64,000 nt of DNA, taken from contig JALECJ010000254.1 of the NCBI GenBank assembly GCA_023515745.1, forward strand, positions 868,001 through 932,000, read 5' to 3'. The position numbers and the translations under genes are program-made. Source of the DNA: Amoeboaphelidium protococcarum (lineage: Eukaryota; Aphelidiomycota; Aphelidea). Shown one piece after another: positions 36,375 to 47,724 of the stretch. The notes beneath the pieces are model-generated. The model did not search any database, was not told where the DNA came from, and saw only the letters and a program-made list of their open reading frames with translations. Every line of letters starts with the position of its first letter. Position 1 is the first letter of the stretch.

Positions 36375-36871
36375 ATTCTATAAATTGTTTCAGTTATTTT
36401 GTTAATAGTAGAAGGAGGTAGTTAATAGATGTGATATAATGTAAACAAAACAAGGAAACAAAGCGGAAAGATCTTACAGTTGAATTTGAATGAGTGTCTG
36501 CTGGCGTTGAAGGATTGATTGACGTTTCTCCTGCCTGACTCTGAAACTGACTCGATCGGAACGAATCTTATGCGCTCGTTGATTCATCGATAGTCACACC
36601 GCGCGGCTGAACGTGAAACAAGACTTAAAAGGTTTTGATGAATCTGTAATGATATCGGATGAGTGTGTAATTTCATACCTCCTTATTTTATGCGTACTCC
36701 TGGCTATGTGGTTTGCAATATCAATTATTAAAATGTATAGATCAGTTGTTACTTAGTTATATTTTAAACTAGTTTATTAATTACTTACTATATATCACAT
36801 TTCACTTCCTATCTAAACGGAATACAGAGTCGAACGGTACCATCTTATCTCCTTTATGAAGCTTTTTAAAG
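36375..36871. other. Intergenic
   Basis: 497 bases: promoter side of the spartin-like gene, then AT-rich sequence. It may include the outer end of the PiggyBac relic, but no inverted terminal repeat was recognised. Confidence 0.35.
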
Positions 36872-37802
36872 TCATCTATAACCATTACCATTGCAACATC
36901 TCCAGCAATTCCTAGTACAAATGGGCAAATTAGAGGACTTTTTTATGATAAATGTACGCGTTGACTAATGTGACATCAAAAGATGATGGTATATGATGAA
37001 CTAGTACTTTTTGCGTAATCTTCTAGCTGTTTTACGTCCAAACTTCATCTGATCATTTTTACCCACGCCAGGCATAGCAGCATTATAAATGTGAACCACA
37101 TTGGGCTTCCCATCACGCCTAATCAAAAAGAACTTCAACCAGCTGTTGCAGCTAGGCGTCATTGGGCTTCCCATTACGAATCCGACTCTGTTCCATTTCC
37201 CCAAACGCCCAGAAGATAACCAGTCAGGCATCACCAACTGACGATAGAATGCAGACAGGCTTCTTGTCAAACCAATTGATGAGCATGAAGCGATTCCAAA
37301 ACCTTTTAAAGATATTTCCTTTCAGATGCTTTTAGTAAGGAACCTGCAGGACACTCTTTGGCAAATAACGACGATTGATTCTCACTGTACCAATAAAATC
37401 AGTCTGGCGTTGAGATAACGCGTATGCCAAGTTTACATCAGTGTAAAAGTTATCAGTGGCCAGTAGGTGTCCTTAGTCAAGAATTGACTTCACCTCAATG
37501 CTCATCAACGTCCATACAATCTATCCTGGCTTGGACAAACCTTTGGGCACCCAATCACTAGTTCTCGTGGCAGCACCTTCATCGAACAGAAACCGATAGC
37601 AATAGCCATGTGTGGAAGATGCCAGGCAACACACTTTGAACCCAAACCGTGCAGCTTTCAATACTTTTACTTCAATCTAGGCCCACAAAGTCTGCACTTA
37701 ATAACATTACAAATCTATATGGCCATAAACACTAGGATAAATTTCAAATTTACATTGGACAGTCAGTCTCAGTCTAAATTTCAGCCATTAAAAGACTCGC
37801 AT
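36872..37802 (-). pseudogene. PiggyBac-type transposase, broken
   Basis: Minus-strand DDE_Tnp_1_7 remnant in two frames. Upstream frame (37802 to TGA 37224-37226): ARFGFKVCCLASSTHGYCY, ATDNFYTD (the conserved Asp of DNFYTS), QRQTDFIGTVRINRRYLP and NRFMLINWFDKKPV. Downstream frame (to TGA 36872): RRDGKPNVVHIYNAAMPGVG then KNDQM, equal to the family's YNxxMGGVDxxDQ with the first Asp now Gly. It ends in a Cys-rich tail, CTRNCWRCC. Two lesions: the in-frame TGA, and a 61-base insertion bounded by 14-base direct repeats at 37100-37113 and 37161-37174. The N-terminal third, with the first catalytic Asp, is not recognised. Cannot encode an active transposase. Confidence 0.85.
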
Positions 37803-38145
37803 TTCTACAATTTAACACTGTCTAGCATTTATATGATACGGATATCAATATTTCTATACTTCCAGGCCTGTATAAGACATAAAATTATCATAGTATCAAC
37901 TAAACTCGGCCGATTGTAACACTTGTTTGTTAGAAATCGCACAGCATTACGGTAGAAACGGATAAGATGGTTCTCTCCTCTCGTCGCCTCTAAAATTCAC
38001 AGAGAGAAAGAGAAGAGGAGCGAGAGCCGTTCGTTCCTTTCGCGCCTGCATTGAATTAGGATTTTACACTTTGCAATTACTACTACGGACATTATACTAT
38101 TCTCCATATATATTAAACCTTTTATTAAATTGACAATAATATAAA
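37803..38145. promoter_or_regulatory. NDUFA2 promoter region with an E2F-like site
   Basis: 343 bases between the PiggyBac remnant and NDUFA2. TTTCGCGCC at 38038-38046 is a perfect E2F-type consensus, preceded by a purine-rich AGAGAGAAAGAG run. Functional use is unproven. Confidence 0.3.
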
Positions 38146-38598
38146 ATGAGTTGGTTTGCACCTGCATCAAAGACTTTGTGTGAATTGCGCTTACACCTCT
38201 GCCAGACATCTGCTGGTTCTCAAGGACTTCGGTATGGCTATTAGAAATATATTTATCTTGATTGTTATTATTAAACTAGATGGTGATGATAATACATCTT
38301 GTATGTGTGTAAATTTAATTTGTAGAGAGTTTATTATGAAAAATTACGTTCCAATGAAAAAGGCTGTCGGTCCTCAGTTTCCAATCTTGGTTAGGGAAGC
38401 TAGTGGATGTGAAGCGCGTGCTATTGCTAGATATGGTAACTTTATAAATTACTGAATTTTTTTATATTGAAATGTTTAACGAAGTAATAATAATAAAAGT
38501 GTGTAGATTATGGAGTGGAAAAGAAAATTTCTTTGGACAATCTCAAGTCTTCAGAGATTCAAGACAAGCTGAAGCAGTTGATCTAGTAATAATAATGA
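38146..38598 (+). CDS. NDUFA2: Mitochondrial complex I subunit NDUFA2 (B8)
   Basis: Three exons: 38146-38231, 38326-38435, 38507-38598 (95 residues). Introns 38232-38325 (GTATGG...TGTAG) and 38436-38506 (GTAACT...TGTAG). The protein has the thioredoxin-like B8 signatures LCELRLHLCQTSAGSQG, REFIMKNYVPMKKA, FPILVREASG and ARYDYGVEKK. It belongs to the N-module of complex I. The end is odd: the last codons are ATC TAG TAA TAA TAA TGA. Under this code it gains four C-terminal glutamines just where a B8 protein normally ends. Tail to tail with PEX2, 30 bases apart. Confidence 0.95.
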
Positions 38599-38628
38599 AA
38601 TGATTTCCTAGTGGATTTTATTTACACA

Positions 38629-39752
38629 TCACATCTTATTTTAAGCTCTTAGATCATTGCCGCTGATTAACGTATGTTACTTGACTATTTTCTCTAGATT
38701 TTTGATACTTTCAGCAGGATCTGATTAAGTGTTGAGTGGTCTGATCTCTTCAATGGATGTCTAACATCTGCAGCAAGTCGATAGATCTCGACGCGCTTCA
38801 TAGAGACACGCGTAACAGAACGAGTGACCGCACTTGACACTAACATACGCGTTCACAATAGCATACTTTCTATTACTAATCTATGACAGATCAGCGATAG
38901 AGGTGGTGTTTTCAGTCTTGCGCTCATGACGTATAACACAGAATCCGCACAGATTAGGCGCTAACTCCTTCAATTGTCTAAGCTATTGTTGGGACAATCT
39001 AGCGCTCTAACTCTGTCGAAATATTCCAATAACTGATCTGATTTTACCAAGGTTTATCAGGGGAAGTATAGAGGTGGCAAACTCGCCCAAACTGGTCCAA
39101 ACCATCAATCTGTTCACATACTCAAGATCAAGAGCACGTGCGGCATCTATATCACTCTTATACATCACGATACCCAGGCATCTATGTACCAGCGATCTGT
39201 ATATTCCATTGCGCAAGAAGAGTATAAAGTTAAGTAAATGACAAAGATCTAACAACTTCTCCGCCCTATTCCACCATGTCCACACTATCCTCTGCCATTC
39301 ATCACGAGCATAATCGCTCCAACCTTCACTCTGAATATACAATTGGATACGCTCCCGAATCCACGGTAGAATGGATAAATAGATGGCGTACCATCGCAAA
39401 GTGCCCCGTGACAGAAATGATCCATCCGCACGTCTAACTGGTTCAACGTTCTGCATCGCATCTCCCCATCGGGCACCGGATTTGAACAAGTAGCTTAATA
39501 GAGCACCTCTTACCAGCAATGTAATTTCTGGTGTAAACTTGTACAGTGCACGATTCTACATACCACTTTACAAACTTGGCATTGCTTTATATTTACATTA
39601 CGTTTAATAAGATCGAAACTTACTAAATAGGATAATTGCTTAAACTCTCCGACAAATAAATCTTAAATCTCTCTGTCCAACTACAGTCCCTCCAATTAAC
39701 TGACACGATCTGCAAAGTGAGCATTCTCCTCCTTGTTCCAGTCTCTAAGCAT
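38629..39752 (-). CDS. PEX2: Peroxin Pex2, RING-type E3 of the peroxisomal importer
   Basis: Exons 39752-39624 and 39555-38629 (351 residues); intron 39556-39623, GTAAGT...TGTAG. Membrane domain with the Pex2 opening RVSQLEGLQLDREIQDLF and TPEITLLVRGALLSYLF. The RING-like C-terminus reads LCGFC, then VKCGHSFCYACL, then TCCRCQ. Pex2, Pex10 and Pex12 form the retrotranslocation channel that ubiquitinates Pex5. The N-terminal phrase favours Pex2 over Pex10/12. Its presence implies peroxisomes. It lies 152 bases upstream of the nucleoporin's 3' end on the same strand. Confidence 0.88.
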
Positions 39753-39904
39753 TTACATTATGATGATGATGATGCTGATGATTCTTTGATAGATCGCTAA
39801 CCAAGATAAAACACGAGCGCAACTCATTAGAAGAAGTAAACGAATCAAAGTAACTAAACAAGATAAATTATGCATGAAATCGGATGTTAAATCAACAATC
39901 AAAT

Positions 39905-42784
39905 TCATCTTCTTCCACCGCGCCTTGAACGAGCAGTGGCTATCCTCCTACCACCAGTTGAAGACGGGCCTTGCGCTCCGGCTGTTGATGATGACGACGA
40001 CTGACCAACAGCAAATAATTGCGGCTAAGATCCTGAATTATTCAAACCTCCACTATTGAACTGGAAAGGTGACGTGGAACTTCCACCATTAGCTGTATTC
40101 AACTAGTTCCCACTACCGAAAGTGAAAGCAGCAGAAGAGCCGCTGTTATTTAAATCACCCACCGGATTGTTAACAAACGTATTACTAGTTCCAAACTATG
40201 GCACAACTCCGGGTTGCTGTGACTATCCTAATGGATTATTTATAGGAGCAGAAGAACCAAAACTACCAGCAGAAGCATTCAATTATTACGGCGCGCCAGT
40301 GTTAAAAGAAAACGGCGATGATCCATTCGGTTGCGTGACATTAGCCAGAGGTTGAGCACTTTAGGCCCCAAATGAGAACCCGGTAGAAGCTGTTTAAGGT
40401 GCAGCACTTCCAAAAACAGGTAAATTGCTCGCTGACTAATTAGCATTGGTACTTGCACCAAAAGTAAACGGTGATTGACCACTGGTATTCTCTTGAGCAG
40501 GTGCAGCAGTATTGCTGGAAGACGCCTATCCAAATCCAAACACCGGTTTAACTTGCTCTGCGCCATTGCTTGTGACACCATTAGGCTAAGTACTGCTACT
40601 ACCAAAGCTAAATCCATTTTAAGAAATAGCTGGAGTATGATTAAGAGTTGACTAACCAAAGCTAAACGTAGGCTATGCCGAAGTAGATGCAGACTTTTAT
40701 TCTCCATTGGCAGGTGTTACTCCGGCTATACCTTGCCCAAACACGCCAACATTACCTGATGCAGATGTCCCGTTAGCTTTACTTTTATCATCCGACGATC
40801 CGAAAGAAAATTAAAATCCAGTAGATAATGGAGCAGTGGTAGTCAAACTTTAACCAAATTTCACAGGCGCAGTTGGCTCCTGATTAACAGATTATGAAGC
40901 CCCAAATTAAAATCCAGATTAAGTGCCTGCAGTAGAACTTTACCCGAAACTAAAACCTGACTATTTAGGCTCTTCTTACTACGATGGTTTGGCTGTCACA
41001 GCAGTAGTAGTAGAGCTAGCCGGGGTGTTAGAAGCACCAGCGCCAAAGGTAAAAGATGGCTTTTAAGCAGGAGCAGCCTCAGTTTTCCCGGTAGAACCGA
41101 AAGAGAACGCACCAGTTTAAAGCGAGTCAGTATTCACACCAGCACCAAATTTAAAACCAAAAGGCTCCGCTTTAGCACTTTCAGTCTGTTTTATAGCATC
41201 TCCATTTTATTAAGAGCTGGCAACTTTCGAATCTATTGTCTACTGCTGATTATTGGCAATCTATGGCGTTGCTGACTGACCAGCTTGTGCATCATTATCC
41301 ATCATTTCATCATCGTTCGCGGTTTCTTTATTCTCCGATTGAGGCTTTTATGCAATGCTGCCATTAGTCGCCTATTCAGGTGCCTTTTACTCAGCTTAAG
41401 ACGCGGCTCCAAAAGAGAAGCCAGAAGACAATTATAATGAAGACTTACTACCGGCAGCATCCTTAACATCCGCGGATATAACCAACTTTCCATTTTCCTA
41501 TCCTATATTAGATACTTCAGGCTTCTGTTCAGGTTATGCAGGGGTAAAGCTAAAGGCTGGCAATTAATGAGTCTTCTACTCTGACGGTTGACCCTTCTTT
41601 TCATCTTTCACTCCACTAGAGGCTGCACCGAATGAAAATGAAGAGGAGCCCTTAGAATCCATGGGCAAAGTCGACTTCGTAGAATCAGCAATAGATTACT
41701 TGGCAGAACCAAAGGCAAATGTTGGCTTTGTCTCTTGACTTGATACTTCCACAGTATTGATCGAATTAACAGCTGAGCCAGACTCATTAGAAGTACTCTC
41801 ACTAACAACGCTTTAGATTAGAGACGTATCTGGTGATACTTTAGTCTCCTAACGAACGGCCACTTCCGTCTTTGACGGAGGAATGTAAAACTAAACAGCA
41901 TTACTAACTTTGAATTCAACGGCAGGTTTCTAAGGCTATTATTATGAATATGCCATCGGCAAAGCAGGCTCCGAAGAGTCTTATAACGCCTTCTTTACGA
42001 TCTAATTGGCAGCCTTATTCCAATCGCGTTTGTATACAAAACCATTAACATCTGAGGCATCAAGCGAGTACTTGCTTCGTCTCTACTTCTACTACTCTAG
42101 CATGGCAGACGCGTACTTACTCCTACCATCTTTACGCAAGAATGGTGAAGGAGCGATGAACAGATCCTTCTTGCCAGCGTCTTCTACTACACTAACTTCT
42201 ACGGCACCATACTGAGATTTCATTGATCGTTCTGATTGTACATAATCTTCCTACTTACGCTTCAGCGACACTGAAGATGATGGCATTTGATCCTCAAACT
42301 AAAGCAGCGGCATTCTAATCTCATTCAATTACATCAACTCCTGTTCACCAATACCATCATCACCAGCTACACCGATATCTCCATCTTCAAACTTCTAGCG
42401 CTAAACTTTTGACTAATCACCGCGCCGCTTCACCAAAGACGGACTTTCTTCAACTGAACCGCCCAGCTGCCTCATAGTGGAACTTCTTCTCATAGAAAAG
42501 GCAGGATCTTAATGTGTACCACGCTTTACCGCCATAGACTTACTCGAGTGCGCAGAATAAGGTGTAGAGCGATTGGATCTCAGACCAGAATTCTTGATGA
42601 GTTATTGCTACTACTACTAATGCAACTAATGGTGATGGGGTCGACTGGGAGTTCTGGTAGTGGAAATCAACTATCTCGATGTCTTTCTCTATATAATCTT
42701 ATTAATATCATCATCAGCAGAAATACCAAGCAAGGACTTGATAGGCTTAGTAAGTGAATCGAATATCGAGCCAATTAGAGTCAT
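39905..42784 (-). CDS. FxFG nucleoporin of the Nup1/Nup153/POM121 class
   Basis: 959 residues, one exon. It starts MTLIGSIFDSLTKPIKSLLG, a likely amphipathic helix of the kind by which yeast Nup1/Nup60 and human Nup153 bind the nuclear envelope. Residues about 1-330 are charged and less repetitive. From about 330 there are about 25 FG repeats, mostly FSFG/FxFG (FAFG, FTFG, FQFG), with Gln/Ser/Thr spacers. The C-terminus is basic (GRRIATARSRRGGRR), like the importin-binding ends of Nup1 and POM121. It would sit on the nuclear basket. An in-frame ATG-free extension runs upstream, so ATG 42784 is the natural start. Confidence 0.88.
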
Positions 42785-43080
42785 ATTCTCTAAATGCTGG
42801 GTAAATGCGCGTTTGTAAAAAACGACAAGTGCTTTCTTGTGAGGGAAAAAATTAGGAAGAGTTTTGGTATTCTCGGACGACCCGGGACGGAACGGCCAAA
42901 GAGCAAAGAAAGTTGATAAAGATCGCGTCGGTTTCAGCGACCAATTGTTGTTGGTTGGGCGATGGCGAAGAAGCAACAATCAGCGTTCGTTATTGTTAGC
43001 GTGCTAAGTGGAACCGTCTTTATTGTATTTGTATCGCAGTAAATTTATCTCGCATAAGTTTAGAGAAATTCATAATTAAT
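42785..43080. promoter_or_regulatory. Divergent promoter, FxFG nucleoporin/BOS1
   Basis: 296 bases between divergent starts, GC-richer in the middle (CGACCCGGGACGG at 42877-42889). No clear motif. Confidence 0.4.
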
Positions 43081-43758
43081 ATGAGTAGTAATAGAGAACT
43101 GATCACATAGAAACTTGAGAATATGCTTGCCGAGTTGGAGGGGAAAGAATTCGACAAGGACAGCATAGCGGCAGTTGTCGTGGACATTACCACTGTGAAG
43201 CGACTGTGTTAACAGCTTCAGGATCTTAATAATGGCGAATTTGATTTTCAACTTAAGAAATAGACTCAGAAAGATTTGGTTGAGTATTAGTAAAGAACTA
43301 GCGAAGTAGGTAAGCGGTTGGATCAAGTTAAGCGCTAGATCGAGAAAGACAGATTGGAAATGGAAAGATCAGAGCTTCTGCAACCTCCACAAAATTGTGA
43401 TTACAGGTATAGTTAGTAACAATAATAGTAATAATCAGCGTCATCCATGCAGTAGAGCTACCAACAGTCTCCTGGCGAATTGAATTAGAGAATCCAAGAC
43501 TCGGTCAATCGGTCAATGGTGATGGTGGATCAGTACATAGAGATGGGTAACGCGAGTTTGGACAGGATAAGGTAGCAAGGATTCACGCTTAAAAATGCCT
43601 AAAGGAAAGTCTATGACGTGGCTAATCAGTTGGGCGTGAGTAATGAGACTATACGGTGGATGGAACGACGGACAACAGAAGACAAATGGATATTCTGGGG
43701 CGGTGTACTGATTACGAGTATTATCGTTTTTATCGTACTCTATTACGTGGTCTTTTGA
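43081..43758 (+). CDS. BOS1: Bos1/membrin Qb-SNARE
   Basis: 225 residues, one exon. N-terminal helical domain, glutamine-rich linker (about 112-120, mostly TAA/TAG), SNARE helix (MGNASLDRIRQQGFTLKNAQ followed by RKVYDVANQLGVSNETIRW), and one C-terminal tail anchor (FWGGVLITSIIVFIVLYYVVF, last residues). This matches membrin/GOS-27 ([20 protein letters not shown]). It mediates ER-to-Golgi vesicle fusion with Sed5, Bet1 and Sec22. All conserved positions are intact. Confidence 0.94.
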
Positions 43759-44048
43759 TCTATATATACATGTTTACATAAGTGTATCTGTGGGAAAATA
43801 CGTTTTTTCCCATTTTCCGATCTGTGGGTTGCTTACTCTTCCAGGGAACGCGCTGACGGTGGTGCAGCCTCCGTTAATTACCGTTTGTGTGGCACAGCAT
43901 CATCAATTACGCAGGTGGCGCAATTTTCGCATCCCAGCTATTTATCTTCTTTGCCATTTAAATACCCGCATTCATAAACAGTATCTCCTTTATCATATCT
44001 TATACTAGCCAGAGTGATTATTTTTACTGTTATCGTATCTTATTAGTT

Positions 44049-44513
44049 ATGGAATCCACTTTGAAGACTGCTCCAAACAAGCGTGTGAAATTCCTGAAAG
44101 ATTACATCAATCTGCCAACGTCTGCATACGCTGCATCGAAGCTGCCTCTTCGCGCCACATTGTCATCCATGTCATAGTCTTATCCGGGGTATGATTTGGA
44201 TGAAGCTAAGTTTGATTACACTGCAGCTGCTTCTGGCCTCTTTCCTAATGTAACATCTGTCCGCTTTGGGAGATGTTTGCCGAAAATTGGTAAATCCTCG
44301 TCCTTCCCATTGCATGATTGGATAACGTCTTCGCAGTCAACTAAACCTGTGGCGCACGCTGATGATCATCCGGTATAATAGACAAGGATTGCTGTTGCCA
44401 AAGATATGGTGAGCCAATCGATGAATGTGAATTAAAGCAATTCAACTGTTGCCTCGTGGTTGCTCACAGAGAGCGAAGAGTATATGACCGTGCTGAACCT
44501 GCCATTCTACTGA
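44049..44513 (+). CDS. Unrecognised 154-residue protein
   Basis: One exon, MESTLKTAPNKRVKFLKDYI to VLNLPFY. Soluble, no signal peptide or membrane helix. Basic first 35 residues, serine-rich middle, hydrophobic ending. Four TAA/TAG codons fall at sites that could well be glutamine. It occupies a gene-sized slot in a dense region between BOS1 and the PCI gene, and codon use looks like its neighbours. I cannot name a family. It could be lineage-specific. Confidence 0.45.
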
Positions 44514-44680
44514 CCGAATGATCATTCGGCTTTTGAAAGACATTACAAAGCATCAACGTTCACAGTCAGCAATACGCGAAATATAGCCAGCCATCAAGTA
44601 CACATACAGTATAAAATTATTATAATATTCTAATATAAATAAAAGTACTTCAAGGAAGCCTTCAACTAATTATTGTGATT

Positions 44681-45988
44681 TCATTATATGAGAACATTTT
44701 CAATTTTCACTGTGGGAAATGGATCTTTGTTACTCAGCACCAGAATCTACTTCTCATGAGAAATGTATCCTTTCACCATGTTCTTGTAGATCAGATTGGC
44801 AACTACGCATTCAATCTCAATGCTTGATAACTTGAATTGAGGCTCAAAGAGCGACAAGGCAATCGCTACGTGATCCAGTGGCATTCTATTGCTCTTGTCA
44901 TTAGCAATGTATACTCTCTTCAACATATTTCTCCAACATACAAGCATTGCACGCTCCAACACCAGATAAGATTTACTGCTCAGCCTGGCAATCTACATCA
45001 CCGGCTAGGATCCAGCATCGGAGGCGAAAATAGATTTCAACTTGGGCACATTTCCACTCTTAATAATTAGAGCAAGCGCCACATGCTCATCACAAAGTCG
45101 GTTTAATTCATCAACTTTATCACAGGAGAAATGAGGCTTTGTAAACAACAAGGATCCATTAATCAACTAGAGTGGAATCAACTACTCAAGAACGGCATGC
45201 TATACCTTTGGACAATTTTACAGGCGAGAGACATGCTTCCACACAAAGAGAAACTCTTCCAGCGCCAGAGCATACTGTTCAGACCAAAACAAGTAGGATG
45301 CTAGATAGAATTTAAATTGGACAATATCCTGCGTGTCGAAATCTTCATCTGCTGGTAGTTTAGCATTCCTGATAGCCAGAATAGAATTCTTTGATAAATT
45401 CAACGTTCCCAGCTTTCGATAACATTTGAAAAGCAATACCATAATCTTGTACGTTCCCCATTTTCTACTATGCTCTAGCGGGGAGCGGTCATTAATACAA
45501 CTGGTGAACGCCTTCATCACCATCCTAGATGCTTCCTCGAGATGCTTTTATGAACTTTCTTACACTTCTTCATCACCTATGAGATCGTTCTAAGTCAGAT
45601 TCTACTGAGATTATTAGAGTTGCTATTGGTCAGCCAAAATCGCCAAGTTCTTCAAATCTATCAGTGCAGACATTACAACTGGAATTTACTAACGCCCAAA
45701 ATCGCGCAATTATAACACCACTTGTCGTTACATATTAAAAGCCTCTATAAACTATCCCGATTACGCACACTGTTATACTTGAACGAAAATTTAAATGAGT
45801 TCCCGCCATTGAATATTCTAAGCACGAGCAGGAAGTTGTAAGCATCTTTATTATACGGCATTAGCACTTAAGCTACCTCCTGTCATCAACGGGTACGCCC
45901 TGTTCAGCTTGAAGTACTTTTGCAGCTACTCATAATTTTCAGCTTTTATATAGTCAATGCATTCTTTCAGCCATTAATTTGCATCCAT
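44681..45988 (-). CDS. PCI-domain protein of the PCID2/Thp1/Csn12 family
   Basis: 435 residues, one exon from ATG 45988 (MDANQWLKECIDYIKAENYE). Family landmarks: helical repeats YKIMVLLFKCYRKLGTLNLSK, FYLASYLFWSEQYALALEEF, AVLEQLIPLQLINGS. The winged-helix end is LERAMLVCWRNMLKRVY then LSSIEIECVVANLIYKNMVKG. In TREX-2, Thp1/PCID2 pairs with Sac3/GANP and Dss1 for mRNA export; Csn12 is a near relative linked to splicing and the signalosome. The two are hard to separate here. It ends ATA TAA TGA, giving a terminal Gln. Confidence 0.88.
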
Positions 45989-46328
45989 ACTAACTGTATT
46001 TGTGGGCTTAATTTGTATAATACAAAGTGTGAGAAGAGGGAACAGAATTATAGTCTTTCAGGCTTATTCCTGAGAGGTAGAGAGAGAGAGAGGGAGAGAT
46101 AAGAGGGAAGGCAAAGAGGGAGAGAAAAGGTAAAAGCGCGCGATTTCTTGTTAGAGATTCTCACGCAGGTTGTTGATCACGGATTTATTGATTGATTGAT
46201 CGTAGGGTAGGTATTGCTTTATGACTATGACTGCGATTTTAAAATGAAGCCAAATATTATAAGGGCATCTTGGTTATCTCTGTGTTGAACATAAAGCGAA
46301 ATATCTAAATTAAACAAATTTCAGCTAT
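45989..46328. other. Intergenic with GA-rich tract
   Basis: 340 bases upstream of the PCI gene and downstream of the LIM gene. A purine tract (46073-46130) of AGAG/GGGA units is the only notable content. Confidence 0.45.
46073..46130. repeat. GA-rich simple repeat
   Basis: Imperfect (GA)n/(GGGA)n tract of about 58 bases beginning GAGAGGTAGAGAGAGAGAG. Possible promoter-proximal GAGA element of the PCI gene, or plain microsatellite. Confidence 0.7.
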
Positions 46329-46659
46329 TCAATGATTCAAGTTAGAATTAGAGCCACCGAATCCCTAATAACTCTGAGCAGCGCCACCTACACAATGACA
46401 AAAAGTAATTGAAAGTCTGATTAGAGTCAAATAACATTAAAAAACGCTTACCACCTGCACCATAACCTTTAGGCCCAAATAGCTCAGCATAACACGGCTT
46501 CTCACAGTATCCTTTACCACTGTTTTCCAGAAACTTTCCAGATGTCAGAGACTTGCTGCACTTGTTACATTTCAAACATGCTCTGTGCCAGTCTTTACCC
46601 AGCGCGGTCACCTTTTCAGCAAAGTACACTTAATTAGAACAAGTTGGACAATTTGGCAT
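46329..46659 (-). CDS. CRIP-type LIM-domain protein
   Basis: Exons 46659-46452 and 46387-46329 (88 residues); intron 46388-46451, GTAAGC...TGTAG. A single LIM domain with all eight zinc ligands: CPTC, then the His of [12 protein letters not shown], then the YCEKPCY stretch. A Gly-rich tail follows ([10 protein letters not shown] continuing into AAQSYQGFGG). It closely resembles cysteine-rich protein 1 ([28 protein letters not shown]). Such proteins bind actin or act as adaptors. The last 19 residues come from exon 2. Confidence 0.95.
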
Positions 46660-46932
46660 TTCTTTTACTGACTTATTATAAAAAACTCAATTTTTTTTTA
46701 AAATTTCTAGAGTCTGAAGTAAAAAGTAGAAGCTATGGGCTTACCACGAGAGAGCGCCATAAATAACGGTCGTTGGCAACCAATCAGTGTCTGAGAACTT
46801 GACCTTTTCTAGAAGGCTCATGATATAGATATGATAAAGAGACATTAACACACACTACAACAAAAAGAATTAAAATAAATAAACGTCGATTTACTAAATG
46901 TGAGTAATAATCTATACTTGAGATGTAAATAA

Positions 46933-47724
46933 TCATTTCTAGAGCAGTTGGTTAAATCGCGCGCCAAGTGTATCTTTGATTGTATCACGAAGAGTTTGTA
47001 AATGAGGTACTAACGCGCCGGCCAATTGATCAATGGAAGGCATCTCATCTATGGACTTTTACTTTCTCAAAATACTATATCCCATCTTACTAGTAGTTGT
47101 GAGCGATATCATACCAGAATCAGAATTCTAATCAAGGCCTACTATGTCAAATAGAACATAACCATAGAAGCTACAACCAGAGTCAATATCAGCGACACTC
47201 TTCAATTGCTAAATTTGACCATTGCTGACTACAAAGTCTACCGCGAGACACGGTCTGAGTAATGGAATACCACCGTCCAATGAGGCACATGTACATACAT
47301 TGACCAGATGTGATATCAAACCATACTACGACAGCGAGCCGTCATCCACCATAACATTTACGTGTAATCTCAAAACCTATCTCGGAAACTATCGTAGATC
47401 AACACTTTGCTCCATGATAGACGTCAATTACTTGGTAATCTATTTCATCCTAAGGCGACATAGCTCATCTGACCTTTCTTTATGATGTTAAATCACGACT
47501 TCAATCGAGCCAGACGCGTAATTTGCACTTACTGAAGAGCTGGACATCTCAACTGGTTTGTCAACTGTGCACAAGACGCGAAATACAGTGTCCTGATGCG
47601 TCTGTATCGCTCCATCAGCTGTTCTCTTATTACCAAGCTATCTCAATTTCTATCCAGTGATTATACAGGATCCTCCATTATTTTTGATTTTGCCATACTC
47701 AAACTGCAATTAGATTTCTTCCAT
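46933..47724 (-). CDS. Exosome RNase PH-like ring subunit
   Basis: 263 residues, one exon. RNase PH fold landmarks: RTADGAIQTHQDTVFRVLC (equals RADGSAxxxxGxT), a central FPRQVLRLHVNVMVDDGSLS, and CASLDGGIPLLRPCLAVDFVV, the segment that in bacteria precedes the phosphate site. The phosphorolytic residues are not conserved, as expected of the inactive eukaryotic ring. The wording is nearest Rrp46 (EXOSC5), less so Rrp41/Mtr3. The first ~30 residues lack the usual GRRxDEIRP opening, so a short upstream exon is possible. Ends CTC TAG AAA TGA. Confidence 0.82.

Noticed and set aside
36872-37802. Active PiggyBac transposase
   Set aside because: Contains an in-frame TGA, a frame-shifting 61-base insertion and a lost catalytic Asp.
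46739-46830. Possible extra coding exon (MSLLEKVKFSDTDWLP...) upstream of the LIM gene
   Set aside because: No TGTAG acceptor joins it in frame to MPNCPTC, which is already the normal CRIP start; at most a 5' leader exon.
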